DNA of 64,000 nucleotides from Actinia tenebrosa (lineage: Eukaryota > Cnidaria > Anthozoa > Actiniaria > Actiniidae): contig NW_022261161.1 in NCBI RefSeq assembly GCF_009602425.1, forward strand, positions 130,233-194,232. The letters run 5' to 3'. Positions 1 through 11,900 of the stretch are shown here, one piece after another (within the stretch, counting starts at the first letter, position 1; every line of letters starts with the position of its first letter). The notes beneath the pieces were generated by a model. The model worked only from the letters and a program-made list of their open reading frames with translations. It was not told the origin of the DNA and did no database searches. Both the position numbers and the translations under genes were made by a program.

Positions 1-75
1 GGGGGCTAATTGAATTTCTTCCGTCAACACAACGGAAAGCAATAACAAAAAAAAAGCATCTAATTCTTCAGGGTT
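1..75. mobile_element. Fragment of the hAT-like MITE family
   Basis: The first ~75 bases share the run from 'ctaattga' through 'tttcttccgtca' to 'aaaagcat' with the interior of the better preserved MITE at 26529-26708. The termini lie outside the window or are lost, so only membership of the same repeat family can be claimed. Confidence 0.55.
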
Positions 76-720
76 TTTTTTATTCCTGCCAGCCGCAGTT
101 TGCTGTCATCCAATTTTTGCAGTTATTTTATTGTAATAAGAATTTCTTCATAGATTTGAAATTTAGATTTTTCCCCCTATTACTAGAGATGTGAAGGTGC
201 ATAATAGCATAGACGTTTTTGAACCCAAGATTATGTGCACGCCCCCCCGCCTAAACCTGAAATTTAAAGCCACAACAGACAAACCCACACTTAAATATGT
301 TGCAACCTGGGGAAAAGCTAAAGAAAGTTCAGAAAACACTTACGCCAGCCTATGGCTGTGTATAATCTTTTTCTCTCATGACCAGAGTGGAAAACACGAA
401 TCACCAAGCAATAGATATGCAGACCTTCCACCAACATCCACGTAAATACACTCAGATAAAAGAAATATAACGCAACGGCTGTAAAATAGCACATGGCCTG
501 AAAATATAATCAAAGATTGTCTTTACTTGCGCGGGCTTTAATTTAAGCTGAAGGAATGAGACTTTGATAAATGCTTTGAAATCTTTCAAAACTTTGAAAT
601 TAAACTACACCCTGGAATAACCAGATCAAATAGGAATATTAAGGGAGGAGAATTGCACATGCCGAGGAGAAAAAGCCCTTGAATCAAGGTAGAGACCTGA
701 CAAACTCTACAGCTGAAATG
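76..720. other. Non-coding, no gene recognised
   Basis: AT-rich sequence. An 84-codon open frame at 191-445 has no recognisable motif, signal or flanking splice context and is most likely chance. Confidence 0.5.
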
Positions 721-721
721 T

Positions 722-795
722 GATGTCGAGTCTGGGAATTGAACCCGAGACCCCTGCAGAAATGACAGGCGAGTGTACTACCACATCATCCCGTT
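722..795 (-). repeat. tRNA-derived SINE head or tRNA pseudogene
   Basis: On the minus strand this reads like a tRNA: a box A-like TGTGGTAGTACACTCG, an anticodon-arm-like CCTGT/GCAGG stem, and an excellent box B, GGTTCAATTCCC (plus 734-745). The D arm is too short and U33 is replaced, so a functional tRNA is unlikely. The family is tRNA-derived; no clear SINE body was identified next to it. Confidence 0.55.
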
Positions 796-799
796 CTCC

Positions 800-3700
800 G
801 AAATATTTCAGGAGTCAAAAAGTCAAATATCACTAAGTTCTTAGAGGACTTGCGACATTTAAAAAAAATCATTCAAAAAGGGTTGACGTTCATTCAAATG
901 TCATGAGTTCTTGCGCAAGATGGTACGGCTGTTAAGCATTAGTATATTTACAAGGATGTTTAATTACCCTAGGTCCTTCCAACAACGCAGCAATAAAAAA
1001 GAATCCTTGGCCAAGAAAGATAGCTGTCACTAGATTAATATGGATGAAAGCCCTTTCCGTTCGCAGGCTCCTAAAAAGAAAGGCAACAATTTTATATCAT
1101 TTAAAAAACTTCCCAAATTCAAGATAAATAATTTAGCAACAATCTGACGTCATGCCTTGTGTTTTTGAGGAATTATGCAAAGGTAGTAGTTTCATCATGC
1201 ATCAGTAATTTCTAATCATAAGATATGCGAGAATGTATGCACAATAAACTACCAGATCGATTTAGTATTAATGTAACTGGAGACCTTCAGGGGTATGTTT
1301 CTCTTAAACTTTCTCTACGCATTACGTTCAACAAAAACCCTTAATACTATATATCTTTTTAAAGGTCAGATGATAAAGATTTCAAAAATATTGTTTGACA
1401 GCAATTGTTTTTTAACTTGAAACGAGCTAACTCCATGTCCATTAATTCACCTTTACCGAGCGTGCCCGATTTGTGTTTAAGGCTCTGGCATTGTTTCAAA
1501 TAGGTTTCCAGTAACCTAAAGGTTTCCGATTGAAAGCGACGGAATACTTACGGTAGAACAGCATGTATAATGATCGTAAGAAGGCATCCCAACATAGACA
1601 GGGAGCATCCGACATATGTAATGATAGTCAGATATCTTGCATGATTTTCAGAGGGCGTCTGCTTGCGAAAAAATCCACATTAGCGTGTACTACCAGTTAT
1701 AACGTTATTAACTACAAAATATATACTGTTGGAGAAACATTCTGTAAATTTGATCACGCTCCCTTGTTGTCTAGATGTTTAACATGTGAAGCTGCGGCTA
1801 CATAGCTTCAAGGCAACAAATACTTCTATATTGTTAAGTAGTATCGCGATTCACTGAATAGTTTCTTATATTGGTATTGTGGTTTCAAAATTAGGGTTTC
1901 TGATTGGCTAAGGAAAGGTTGATCGCGCGCGCGTCACGTACATTTTTAAGCTTCTTGCTTGCGCCAAAGCGCGCGCTGGGAAGGAGAATTTCGCTTTTAA
2001 TCAACAAATTCGGTCAGTTTTTTTCTTCTTTTTTATGTGCTAAATTCTTTAGAATCGCGATTCCAAACTTATTACGATTTTGAGACGAAATAAGTTATGA
2101 AGATCAAAGTTGTAAAAAATAAATTTTTCGCCATCGATGTTGAGATTCCAATAAGAACCGTTGCATTCACAAACTAGACTGAGATACCAATGTTTTCGCC
2201 GTCAATCAAATCTCATAAGCCAAGCACGCGCGGTAATTCTGAGCCGACAATACGGGTCTATATTGGCGGCTCTCTCTCGATCAAACTTATAGGAGGGTCG
2301 CGATACTTCGTGGTGTTGTCGTCTCAAAATCGTAATTGGTTCATAATACTATGGCTTGAAAATGCTTCAGCTAGTAAAAAATAAACCGGATTCATCATAG
2401 AGCATCGAAAGCATTCTAATTCTCATGCAGCATGTGACTGAGTTTTCCTCTTTCTACCCCAGACGCACCACAAATTTACAACCCACACTTGACACTTCCA
2501 GTTTTAACAGTGACAATGTAACCAACAGTAAATTCCAAATCTGTCATATTTGTAACATTTGTGCAACGAACCGCTTTGCATACCTCGTCTACGTGCACTC
2601 TTGTTAGCACAGCAAAGCTAGTGAGATGATTGCAATGGCAGGTAACACTTGCATCATCCTTGCTCACTATTTTACATCCTTCTGGCGACCAAAAACCATG
2701 AGGGAAGTCCTCTCTTTGAAAAAAGAAGTAAAGCTAGAATTAAGAACACCTCGATCTAGGTATTCACATATATTGCGGAAACATTACTTCTACATAGAGC
2801 TGAGGCATTGTATGGACGTAGGACCTGACTAGAATTGAGACCGATCCATCCTTTGTATAAGGGTTACGTAAAATAAGGTTTTAGCCCGAAGGATAAGGGA
2901 AGAGACAATCCGCCCCCTAGAACCTACAGCTAATTCCTTGCGCTATCTGCTACGCTCGAAATTGATCGTAAAAGGTGTATTTTATATTGGTGTGATGTTT
3001 TCACTGTGGCCACATTGAATCGTTTCATTTCATTTCTTTTCAGTTTCATAATTTTAATAGAAGGGAACGAAAGTAAAAACGTTTTTGGACTGGTACTTTC
3101 ATAAAGAAAAAAAGCCATAAATCTCGAATTTTCGAACATAATTTGTCGCAAATGGTATTTTAGTCAAATCAATATTCACTCTCAACTGTTTGAGGATTCG
3201 CCACTCGAGCTCTTACAACGAGACTTTTATACTTTCTTACCGTTTCTTCTGTTCCCAGAATTCACAGCTTGCTCGTTTTCCGTCTAATAGATCCTTAGAA
3301 GGTACAAGGGTTGTTAGTACATTTAAAGCGCTAGAAACTCAAACAACAAAGTGCTTGATACACTCTCGACGTCAGAGCCCTTTCATTCTTACTACACAAG
3401 CTCATCTCACTGCCAGTGACTCTAGAAAACCCTAGCGCGCGATAGCGAGAGCTCTGGCTACCTTATGTGCTGCGCGTATTAAACATTTTCATTGTACATC
3501 TTTTAGCAGGTAAAGTGCGCTTCCAAAGTCAACTGATTCTTATTTAAGGATTGAGAAAAAAAAGCAGGTCTTATTGGAAAAAGCTGCAGCATGGAATTCA
3601 GGCTCTTTGGTTCCTCATAATTTGGTTTTTGCAAGAGGAATAAGTTGAACTGTAGTACTCTTATAGGTAAATTCCCCTGTATCTCATGTGTTTGGTTCCT

Positions 3701-4480
3701 TTGATCACTAGAGCAGTTAGATTCCAAAAATATTTTCTTTGAAATTGCCACCCTTAAAATTTGAGGATTTTCCCCAAATATACCTAACACCTAAAAGAAG
3801 GCAGGCAGACTTTACTCTAATAAATAAGAAACTTGCCTGGTTAATATCAAACGTTATTTCTACAGGTTTTTTGAAGACGTCTGGTGACTTGGGGTTGATA
3901 TTGATGGACACGAGCTGGCTGGTAATAACTGTGCCACTGTATGATATTTAGAGATGCATTGTTAAATATATAATTAATGCTAAATATATAATATTAAAAA
4001 GAAGACTATTTCGTATTCGATGGTCTGCTGTTATCNTGAAGAGGGTTACGAAGAGAACACGCGAGAAGCGTAGGAAACAACAGAAATAAGGAAAAAAGAC
4101 TACTAGATTATTTTATAAATGTCTATCTAAACCGAATAAATAAGGAAAGGCTAATAGTCCATTAATATAAAGGATTTCGTTATGCTTTTAAAAATAATAG
4201 TATACATTAACAATAAAGAGTAGGCTACTGGAAAACTGGCATCCTATCCCCCCCTCTCCTAGCCTCCACTGGGGACCCTTCGCTGTATTTTCTATTGATC
4301 AACCATTGCTCTTTTAATCATTTATTCTGCTTACTTTTCTTTCTTCATCGAGGCAACGGGATTTGAAGATAACATCACCACAGTTCCACGGCCTGGAACA
4401 CGAAGAAATTTTAATTTTAATTTTAATTCGTTAAAAGGCTTTTTTTAATTCACACTATCACATCAAGCGTGCTTTACATT
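800..4480. other. Intergenic, no gene recognised
   Basis: AT-rich DNA with only short open frames lacking domains. A GC-rich island at about 1899-1980 combines CTGATTGG (1900-1907) with repeated CGCGCG and resembles ends of MITEs elsewhere in the window. One ambiguous base lies at 4036. Confidence 0.5.
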
Positions 4481-4487
4481 AGATGCC

Positions 4488-5060
4488 CACGATCGCCCAA
4501 CAAACATGTTTCGGCGATCGCAGTTGGTGATCGTAGCGATTGTGATGTTTCTCGTTGATCGCTGCAATCGCTGTAATTCGAGGAATCCCTCGGACAACAT
4601 AAAATTGGAAAAATGGATTGCGCATTTGGCGCCAAACACAAATCAACTTACAGCAGAAAGTTTTGTGCTCTAATCTATCGCTTTAAGTCTTCCGGCTTTG
4701 CTTTAACAAAGACGACAGAATCATTTTTCATATACGAGATATCTTCCAAAACAGAGAGGAATTAACAATCTGTCGTAGTTTGTTTTTTGATGATCTTCGA
4801 ATAACACAGACTTTGATCCTATTTCGTGTAATTAAACTGGTATAAAAGAATATTTTTTGAAAGATACGAGCAATTTCTTCTCTTAATGTTTGGCCAAAAC
4901 ATCCTTCACATTACGATCGCAACGAACATGCGATCGTCGAAGAGTAGTTCATATGACCGCTGCGATCGCTGCGAATGCTGAAGGCCGTGTTGTTACCATT
5001 TGATGGCTGAAATGCATTTTTGAGCGATCGCAGTGATCGTAACGATCGTAGCGATCAACT
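4488..5060. repeat. Cluster of CGATCG/GATCGCTRC repeats
   Basis: Two GC-richer patches, about 4488-4580 and 4914-5060, are packed with short palindromic units built on CGATCG and GATCGCTACGATCG, in both orientations, flanking a neutral 300-bp core. The arms are loosely inverted copies of each other (for example GTTGATCGCTGCAATCGCTG in the left arm, and GTTGATCGCTACGATCG on the opposite strand of the right arm). This fits a degenerate foldback element. No coding capacity is seen. Confidence 0.5.
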
Positions 5061-5264
5061 TGAAACAAGGTTAAAAACTCACCACGTCCTGTTTTTTAAT
5101 AGTTCGATTTTGGTATTAAAAACCCAAACGAATGCCTACATTATGAAACCCTGGGCTAAAGTTTAGTACTTTAAAATTTTTACATACACATACAGACCTA
5201 CATATTTTACATATCGGACTTATAAATATAGGATCAGAATATAGAGCATGAATCAGGTGTCAAA

Positions 5265-5551
5265 TTAAAAAAAACATATATCTTTTTCTTTCCGTTTTGA
5301 ATCAGACAGTTTTTGGGGACGAAGTTTTACTTTTGCAAGTTCCAATGACATGCCTACGCCATCGTCATCATAATTATCAGTGCGATGATGATTATGACGA
5401 GAAAAAAAAACATTTATCATAATCATACTAGCTAATTTGTCACATCTCTTACCATTGCCTTGGAACGCATCTTTAGGTACAATCACGTGACCTTTATTCA
5501 ATGCATTTGACAGATCTATGCTAGTTGTTGAAATCAAATTCACGGTAGCGA
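5265..5551 (-). CDS. Candidate alternative terminal exon of the Gly-rich/VWA gene
   Basis: After acceptor GGCTTAACAG, a frame entered in phase 1 runs without a stop to TAA at 5267-5265 (94 residues: ATVNLISTTSIDLSNALNKG, then a basic tail KRKEKDICFF). It could splice straight from the VWA exon, skipping exon 5. An internal donor (CAATG|GTAAGA, 5453) and acceptor (5353) would remove a 99-nt in-frame piece. No domain and no AATAAA were seen, so it may instead be chance or part of another gene. Confidence 0.3.
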
Positions 5552-5721
5552 CTGTTAAGCCTTAAGTGAAAAAGACGGTATAACATAAAGATTTGGATCA
5601 ATTGTGGCAAAGGGCAAAGAACGCAACAGTGCGGGAATTTTCATATTGTGGTTGAATGAGGTAACCTTGTGTGGTCAGAATTTAATCAAGGCTTCAGGGA
5701 AACAATAAAACGATTAGTCTA

Positions 5722-5727
5722 TTTATT
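5722..5727 (-). promoter_or_regulatory. Poly(A) signal AATAAA, Gly-rich/VWA gene
   Basis: AATAAA on the minus strand (plus TTTATT), about 140 nt after the proposed stop. It gives a compact 3' UTR and supports exon 5 as a terminal exon. Confidence 0.45.
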
Positions 5728-5868
5728 AATCTATTCATCTATCGTCCCCAGGGCCTCTATTTTGATAGTTTTGCTCTCGATCACTCAATCCGAAGATAGG
5801 CTAATGAAATAAGTATATGATTCACATGGTCAAGGTCTTATGCAATACCTAAATGTTTGGTGTTAAAA

Positions 5869-5969
5869 TTACGAGGACCGCTGTCGCCATCTGCAAATGA
5901 AGCCACTGTTGATGCCATTTGGAGCCCAAAATTTTCCAAGAACTGGATGACCTTTAATCCAGGAGCTGT
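5869..5969 (-). CDS. Gly-rich/VWA gene, exon 5 (C-terminal exon)
   Basis: The acceptor TTTTTTTCAACAG gives the phase needed by exon 4 and yields 32 residues (SSWIKGHPVLGKFW... GFICRW) then TAA at 5871-5869. The tail has no domain I recognise. A poly(A) signal follows 142 nt downstream. Another frame of the same stretch is open but does not match the phase of exon 4. Confidence 0.55.
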
Positions 5970-8900
5970 CTGTTGAAAAAAATCCACGAAGGAACAGTAA
6001 GTTATTCTGGAACAGCGACAATAAGAGGATGTGATCAAAGAAAGGCCGTCAAAGCTACAGTTCACACAATCAATAACCATGCATACCTTGGTATTATTTG
6101 GTATTCTGTGACTGTTTAGTATCAGATTATCAGCAATGTTCATGACACGCTTCAAATAATCAATGTTTAAATAAAAGAAAAAAAATTAGTACACACTCTC
6201 CTTTACATGACTGTCTTAGAACTCTTATTAGTACTCGCGAGTAGTGACTTCAACTAATGGGAAATGGATGTCTTCATGCCGTGTGTTGGGAACGAAGGTT
6301 AATTAATTACACCCACGTGCGTGTGTACTCGGTGGCGTAGGAAGGGTATCAGACAGCGTCGCCTGAAATTCAAGTGTTTATCTATTGTTTTGTCTATTAA
6401 TTAATTTGTAGAGTAGTGTTATTTCGGAATACGCGGAGAAAAACCTTGGCCTGTATAATCTAATATTTCTAGGAATGTCTTATGCTGACGCAGTCCCTAT
6501 GATTTTGTCGAGCGCGAGCTCATTCGCGCCAAAACGCGCGCCAGCGCCCTAGCTCTCCAACTCTCAATCTCATCTACTCAAAACTATATTGAGCTACATG
6601 TGATCACACTTACTTCAATTTCGGTCGTATTCTTTATATTAACTTTCTTCATGTCGTAGTTTAATAAGAACTCAAAGTCTAATAATATAACATTAGAATA
6701 CAATTTGCATTTATAATTTTCAATTTGTTATATAAATTGATATCATTAACTTTTTATCAAAAAAGTATTTATAATTTTTAGCTTTCAGATACTGAAAAAC
6801 GTTTTAAAATATATTACCTTTTTGAAGTCCATTCGCGTTCTTTTCACGAGATGAAGTAGAAGGCACTCTATTAGTAGTAATGCTTTTAGTTGGAGTTCCC
6901 GTTAAATTATGGAAATACAATGGGTCTACCGATAACGTAAGGGATAAGGTTGTTAGCTGCTTGGACGTATATAAGATAAGGAATTTGGGCAGTCTACACC
7001 GTGTAGGCTAGCGCTTCTTGTCCTCTTAAACATTCTTTTTTAAATCAACAAATTTTTAAAGCACTTTACGAGGCTAACTATGAAAAAGTATCTTACCTCT
7101 ACATATCGTATCTATGATATATGGTTCTTTCATGGGGAGCACCAGATCATAATCATCACCATCACTAGTGTATACGAAGTCATCGTCATTGACCATTTCT
7201 CGAAGCTGCACATCGGTAAGGTCTTCATCAAGTCCAACCAAAATTATTTTGACGCCTAACAATTTTAGTTCTTTTTTCAGGCTTAGTAGTTGGCTCCGGC
7301 GGACATGCTTTTTCCAACTATGAGTAAACATAACCAATGTCTTCGAAAAGCTAACCTTCAGATTTGCCTTGTTCCTGGATGCTTCTTCCTCACGAAATGC
7401 CAATATTGCCTCTGAATAAACGTTAGTGAAATTTATAATTTCAGTGGAGTAGGCATTTTTTAGGTTGGTGATGGCGGAGAATAGTTGTTGGTTGTCGTTG
7501 TACTCTCTAAGCTTAACTTTCTGGAACGTTTTGTCTTTGAAGGTTAAAACTCCCACTTTTCGCTGAGGAATCAGTTTGATGATATTTTGGATGGTTTTCT
7601 TCTGGCTTGTGAAGGAACTGTTTGAGGAGTACGCAATTGCGAACAAAACGCTAACGGGTTTTCTACAAACTAAGTAGAAATGATAAGAATTAGTAATTAA
7701 ATATCGACGCTTTCGTTCGCCTGTTCGCTTACATATTAAGGACGGGAAATGAAATGATGACGTAAGCACGTTTTGATGAATCCGTAAAAGCGCGCCGTCG
7801 TCCTTGGCGTTGCCGTTCTCTCTATGCCCTGGAAAAGCACCAAAGAACGTTCTAGCAAAGACGGCAAGAGCAATGCGGTCTACTGCGGTTTATTGTGAAG
7901 TAAGGTTTAAGGGTGCGCACCTCTATAACTGACATTATAGAAATGAACACCTCTCAGTTCCAACTCAGTCTTTGCAGCGGCGTGGAATTTCAGAATTTAT
8001 GAATAATCACGGAATACTTAGCTCTTCTTAGCGTTCAATTTATGAATATTGGTGAATATGAAGCAAGATATTCAAATTGAAAATAAATAAATAAATAAAT
8101 AAACATGAAAAATAAGCTCACCTAAAACATATAGTCCACGATTCTTTGAGTAAACAGATATAATAACATACCTTTTGGAACAACCTCAATGTAGACCACT
8201 CCTGGAGCACCATCTCCACCATCAACCAGATCACATCCTTCTTCAGATGTCTTGTGATTTCCACCTGACCCACCGCCTGCGCCGTAACCAATACCACCCG
8301 CAGAAGATCTATTGCTCTTTCCTGGCATAGCTGATGGCCCATTGTTATCGATTAAAACTCCGCCATCGCCACTTAGTAACACGGTGGGGGATTGAATTTG
8401 ACATGCCGATATATTAATGCTCTTTACATCCTTAGCTAAATTTAAAAACATATATAACAATAAAAAGGAAAATTCAGTGCGTTTAGGTCTAATTTTACTG
8501 AAACAACGTTTGTCTATCTTGTCTTATATCGTGTTCATAGATTGACAAATCCCTCCATCATTAATCCGTGAGTAAAGTTTACTCAAAAAACATTATGATT
8601 CTAAAGATGATATAATAATTACCTGGAGTAACATGACTGATTTTAAAGTGTTCAAAACATCTGGTGTCAGTCGAAAAGCTCGAAGCAATATAATCACAGT
8701 TTTTTCCACCTTCGGCCCTATAGCTAATAAATGAAGACTCTTTACTTGTATCGTCTTTTCCTGGGGCAAAACTTCTTGGAAACTTTCCTCCTTTGCCAAC
8801 TTTGACTTCCAAAGTTCTGTTCTTTAAGTAGATATTGTCGATGATAACCACCTTCACTTTTCCCGCGCGACCTGCCTTCCCAGGCGCATTGCCTCGGCAT

Positions 8901-11900
8901 CCATACCCTCCGCCTCCAACAAGAAGAACTCTTAGTCGATGTGTTGTCCCAGGAATCGTAAATGTTGAGGACTTGTTAAAAAGATATGTCCTTGGAAGGT
9001 CTGTGAAAAGTGAAAGAATTGTAAAATGATCGTGGTAGGCCATCTTGTGACTAGTCTTTTAAAAAAGAAAAAAACAATACAAAATAAAATAAAATAAAAT
9101 AAACCCAATACGTCTTCGCTTATGAAATAAAAGCGGTGGGCTATTAATTATCTCGGTTATTTTTTTGTTTAAAAAAATTGGCTTAAGTTGGTTCGGAATG
9201 ATAAGTATGCGGTTCATTGAAATAAGAATGATAACTGGAATATCATCCACTAGTCGCATTGTCTAACAATCATACTCGTGGTCTAAAACGTAAAGTTCAC
9301 ATTTATGACGTCAGTGTGTTGGTAATTTTTAGCACCGCAAAGAATAAGGTCCTTGAATAAACGTACGGTGGAATACGTCAAAATTGTTCTAAATAAAAAT
9401 ATTATTCAGTTTTAGTGGTTAATATTTGATGCTAATGACTCGGTTTGCCACATCTTTTATTTGACGTACTCAGTAGGTAAAATGCGTTCAGAAATACTGG
9501 TTTTTGTTCTTACTATTCAAGAGTGTACATTAACCTGATAATTACACAAACTCGGTAAAATGAACTATAATTAGCAATAATAAGCGAAATGACTTAAAAG
9601 AAAGAGCAGATAACATAATGTAAATTGAATCTTTTTATGGACTTTCTTCCATCGTACGACAACGGCTGTGTTGCATGGAACCAATCATCTTTCTTGGCTG
9701 GCAGCCTGTTCTCTTCACGGTAATGGAAAATATGGACAAAGGTAAATGGATAACTATGGCGTATTGCGGTGTCTGCTTTCAGAGAAAGGTTCCTGTGTGG
9801 TGTTAGTAGTACATATTAGTTTTGACATCTGTTAAAAAAAATTACGTTAAAAAAGAGATTGCGTGGTGCATCTTGGATGATGATTCACACCATTTACTTC
9901 AGTGCCTCTAGATAAAACTACATCCGTCAGCCTCGGAGCTCGGAGATTTGTTAAAGAATATCGAACTGATATATATATATATATTTGCAAAAATTATGGC
10001 CGCTTCCAATATATATACCAAAAAATATAGAAAAATAACCATTTCCCCCCTTTTTTCTTCTTTTTCGCACTGACATTTATCTTTCTCATTTATGTGCAGA
10101 AAGAATATTAATCGACACTTCGTTAGTTATTCACTTCTGCTTGTAGTTTTATTTTCAGCGGCCAACCGCCTGCTTACCCTAATTAAGATCTCTAGCCCGG
10201 CAAACACGTCTCAACATCGGTTAATTAAAAGCAAACAAACGGTAATGAACATGTTAAAATAGCGGCTCGTATATTATATGATAAGCGCTTTAGGGCTAAT
10301 GCAGTACTTCAGGAACTGGGCCAAGGGCGAAAATACAAGTAATTTGACCATTTCACACAAATTCGAATTATTTTTAATGAATATTGTATTAACGGCTTTA
10401 TCGTAAATGGCGATGATTAAGACGAAATTGAAGGAACAGCAAGAAATGAAAGTTAATTTACAGATTTTGTCTTTGCGCCAAAGAAGTATGTCTGGGCGGC
10501 TTAAGTTTCAAAGTCCTTAGACTGCCCGACATCAAGCTTTACGGAATATTTAAACTTGTTTTAACTCGCAGCCTTAAAGATAGCGTCCGCTGCGTCTCGG
10601 ATTGGTTATTGGCCTTCTTTCCTACACCAGGCTTTACGACATGTTAATTAAACTTGTTATGACTCGCTAACTTTTAAGTTAAATTTTGATTCTAATTACA
10701 GCAATTATTACCCTACATCGTAAACATAAGTATTAGAGACTTAAAGTAACAGGTAATTAGAAGATTTATCTAAAATGAAAACTGAAAGGAACTCAGTTGA
10801 TTGATTTTCAATAGAAGGTTTTGAGCCACTTTTATCTGCTAAAGGCTGCAAGTTGCGAATAAATATATTTTTGTAATTACTGACAGCTGTTTTTTTAATA
10901 AATTATTAAACACTGCATGATGCATATATTTTTCTGTTAATCCTCGAGAGGTAGCGGTCTCAGTCCTTTTATATTTGAATATTAAATTGTTCGTTTTATC
11001 GGCATCATTTAACTTAATAACTATATTTAGGATTTTTAACTCAAGGAACGATCACTTCATGATACCAATCTTACGATTAACAATCGGGACAAATTTTTTT
11101 GACTAATTTGAGCACTACCTAGAGAAAAACACTCTCAACATGTATTTCATACGCATGCAATGTACTCTGATTAACCGTTTTAGCTTGTCGATCTGTGTCC
11201 GCACCTTTCCCTTGCCAAGAGTCGACTGCTCTAAAAAATAGGGCTTAAAAAACAACAGGTAAACACTAAAAACATGGCTACGCGGAATTATGGATTTTTC
11301 GGAGTTACGGAGTGTTGAGGTGATGTCAATAATCATTAAGTAAAAGCTCGAATGTTCAAAAATTTTCTCGTTATTTTTCGCCAACATTAAGATAAGTCAG
11401 ACAGAAGCTCAAAGCTCTCAGTCGTCATCATGAATACACAAAGACTATACTTTTTCATTTGTCTCACGACTGTGGCAGTTGAGAAGAATGCATGAATACT
11501 GTTCACAAAATACTGTTAGATATTTTGCTTTCGACGAAAATTAGAACAAATTATCTAAATCTCTTGACTTTTATCTTTATTTTTATTTTTTCACCATAAA
11601 TTCTATACATAATTTTTTTATTATATGAATTTAGATTCCATATCAGTGTGAAAAAGCCGTGAATAAAAAACATATCAGTGAAGTGATACGATATCACTTT
11701 ACAATAAAATGGAAGCTGTGAGTTTTGTTATTGTATCGACCCTAAATGTGTAATAAACAAATTACTAAATGTTAAGAGCCTAGTATCTTTTTTATTCCCT
11801 CGTTTTTCATAACATAAGCTCACGGGCTGGCTGGACTGACGATATGATATGGAAACTCGTGAAAAAAACGATCAGATCAGTTATCATGTGATAGTCTGTA

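Noticed and set aside
722-795. Functional tRNA gene
   Set aside because: Box B is good but the D arm is too short and U33 is missing, so it is treated as a tRNA-derived relic.
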